Part shown: piece by piece, positions 13,948-14,840 of the stretch
Position numbering within the stretch: position 1 is the stretch's first letter
Layout of the letters: each line of letters opens with the position of its first letter
Assembly (NCBI GenBank): GCA_019246455.1
Contig: JAFAQJ010000035.1
Span: 1 to 14,840 of the forward strand
Length of the DNA stretch: 14,840 nucleotides
Source of the DNA: Pseudolabrys sp.
GTDB lineage: Bacteria > Pseudomonadota > Alphaproteobacteria > Rhizobiales > Xanthobacteraceae
Direction: 5' to 3'
Program-made: the position numbers and the translations under genes
The notes under the pieces: generated by a model
Seen by the model: the letters and a program-made list of their open reading frames with translations, nothing else
The model's database searches: none
What the model was told of the DNA's origin: nothing

Positions 13948-14790
13948 ATGCCGAACGATTTCATTCTTGCGGGCGTGATGGGCTGGCCGATTTCTCAATC
14001 GCGCTCGCCGATCCTGCACAATTACTGGATCAACAAATACAAGCTCAACGGCCGCTACGTTCCGCTCGCGGTGCGGCCGGAGCGCTTGACCGACGCGATC
14101 CGCGGTCTGCCGGCACTCGGCTTTCGCGGCTGCAACCTCACGATGCCGCACAAGCAAATGGCGATGACGATGGTCGACAGCCTGACCGATACCGCCAAGC
14201 GCATCGGCGCGGTGAACTGCATCGTGGTCGGCGACGATGGCAAGATGTCAGGCACCAACAATGACGGCAACGGGTACGTGCTGAGCGTGCAGGAAGTCGT
14301 GCCGTCGTGGAAACCGGACACCGGGCCGATCGCCATTCTCGGCGCCGGCGGCGCCGCGCGTGCCATCATCGTGGCGATGCTCGAGCGCGGCGCCAAAGAA
14401 ATAAGACTCATCAACCGGACCTACGAGAAGGCCGAGCAGCTCGCTAAGGACTTCGGCGCCGCGATCAAGCCGATGCGCTGGGAGAAGCGCGCCGGCGCGA
14501 TTGCCGATGTTGCGCTGCTCACCAACGCCACCAATCAGGGCATGACCGGCAAGCCGCCGCTCGACATTTCGCTCGACAAATTGTCGAAGCAAACGATCGT
14601 GTCTGACCTGATCTATGTGCCCCCGGAGACGCCGTTTCTGGCGGCGGCGCGCGGACGAGGCAATGTCACGGTTAACGGGCTCGGCATGCTGCTGCATCAG
14701 GCGCGGCCGGCCTTTCAGGCGTGGTTCGGCGTGATGCCTGAGATCACGCCAGATTTACGCGCAGCGGTGATGGCGACCTTTAAGTCATGA
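13948..14790 (+). CDS. aroE: Shikimate dehydrogenase (AroE) or AroE-like paralogue
   Basis: This 280-residue protein has the AroE two-domain fold. Substrate-domain motifs are GWPISQSRSPILHNYW (12-27) with S18 and S20, GCNLTMPHKQ (61-70) with catalytic K69, GAVN (87-90) with N90, and GTNNDGNGY (102-110) with catalytic D106. The cofactor domain has ILGAGGAARA (130-139) and NRTYEK (156-161), the latter typical of NADP(H) use. The C-terminus carries NGLGMLLHQARPAFQAWFG. AroE reduces 3-dehydroshikimate to shikimate. The usual NTD triplet reads N-N-D here, so the Thr beside the catalytic Asp is Asn, which may alter specificity. The ATG follows GAAGGA; a longer upstream frame overlapping the amidohydrolase gene is less likely. 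Linkage to an amidohydrolase rather than to maf, coaE or dnaQ hints at a paralogue. Confidence 0.92.
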   Translation: MPNDFILAGVMGWPISQSRSPILHNYWINKYKLNGRYVPLAVRPERLTDAIRGLPALGFRGCNLTMPHKQMAMTMVDSLTDTAKRIGAVNCIVVGDDGKMSGTNNDGNGYVLSVQEVVPSWKPDTGPIAILGAGGAARAIIVAMLERGAKEIRLINRTYEKAEQLAKDFGAAIKPMRWEKRAGAIADVALLTNATNQGMTGKPPLDISLDKLSKQTIVSDLIYVPPETPFLAAARGRGNVTVNGLGMLLHQARPAFQAWFGVMPEITPDLRAAVMATFKS

Positions 14791-14793
14791 AAA

Positions 14794-14817
14794 AAGGGCG
14801 CCGAAATTAGCGCCCTT
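14794..14817 (+). terminator. Terminator-like hairpin after aroE
   Basis: AAGGGCGC (14794-14801) and GCGCCCTT (14810-14817) form an 8-bp stem with an 8-nt loop (CGAAATTA), starting 3 nt after the aroE stop. The A-run before it and the TTCTCTAT after it suit an intrinsic terminator, possibly two-way. It marks the end of the amidohydrolase-aroE transcript. The remaining 23 nt show nothing further. Confidence 0.7.
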
Positions 14818-14840
14818 CTCTATCAGCTATTTCTCTATCA

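Noticed and set aside
1..14840. CRISPR array, phage genes, toxin-antitoxin pair or secondary-metabolite cluster
   Set aside because: No regularly spaced repeats, no recognisable phage, nuclease, toxin or synthase domains, and almost all of the sequence is accounted for by conserved chromosomal genes.

Overview
The window is GC-rich chromosomal DNA from an alphaproteobacterium, most likely of the Hyphomicrobiales (Rhizobiales), near the Bradyrhizobium/Rhodopseudomonas/Pseudolabrys group. This rests on the divergent tsaD-gpsA and hemC-hemD arrangement, on a mitofilin-like gene and hemY joined to hemCD, on the paired L,D-transpeptidases, and on a small secreted protein of a type recalled from bradyrhizobia. 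It is an inference from gene content and order; no rRNA marker is present. Most of the window is housekeeping. No transposase, integrase, phage gene or CRISPR array was seen, and there is no gene-free stretch over 300 bases.

Layout. (1) 1-413: a minus-strand ArsR-family repressor with a cysteine-rich tail and two matching inverted-repeat operators; a ribosome-binding-like sequence at the left edge suggests its operon continues outside the window. (2) 522-780: a short plus-strand gene for a secreted peptide, broken by one extra A. (3) 800-5453, all minus: an RsmB/NOP-type RNA methyltransferase, two overlapping L,D-transpeptidases, a hairpin terminator, and acetyl-CoA synthetase with a candidate promoter and a leader hairpin. 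(4) 5581-8505, minus: a tightly packed tsaD-gpsA-EVE-DUF1761 operon with gaps of 0-1 nt or 4-nt overlaps. (5) 8506-8571: a short divergent promoter region with two palindromes. (6) 8572-12907, plus: hemC-hemD-mitofilin-like-hemY, joining two tetrapyrrole enzymes to two membrane-anchored proteins. (7) 12984-14817, plus: tRNA-Thr(CGT), then an amidohydrolase only 24 nt downstream, then an AroE-like dehydrogenase and a terminator hairpin.

How the genes work together. HemC and HemD make hydroxymethylbilane and then uroporphyrinogen III. The mitofilin-like and HemY proteins are inner-membrane proteins with periplasmic or TPR regions; the same linkage is known for alphaproteobacterial Mic60. TsaD makes the tRNA t6A modification and GpsA makes glycerol-3-phosphate for phospholipids. 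Acs activates acetate. The L,D-transpeptidases act on peptidoglycan.

The least ordinary items are the ArsR twin-operator module, the frameshifted secreted peptide, the tRNA-Thr placed so close to an amidohydrolase/AroE-like pair that it may serve as part of their leader transcript, and the substituted substrate-site residue in that AroE. I did not find convincing evidence for a wholly new system.
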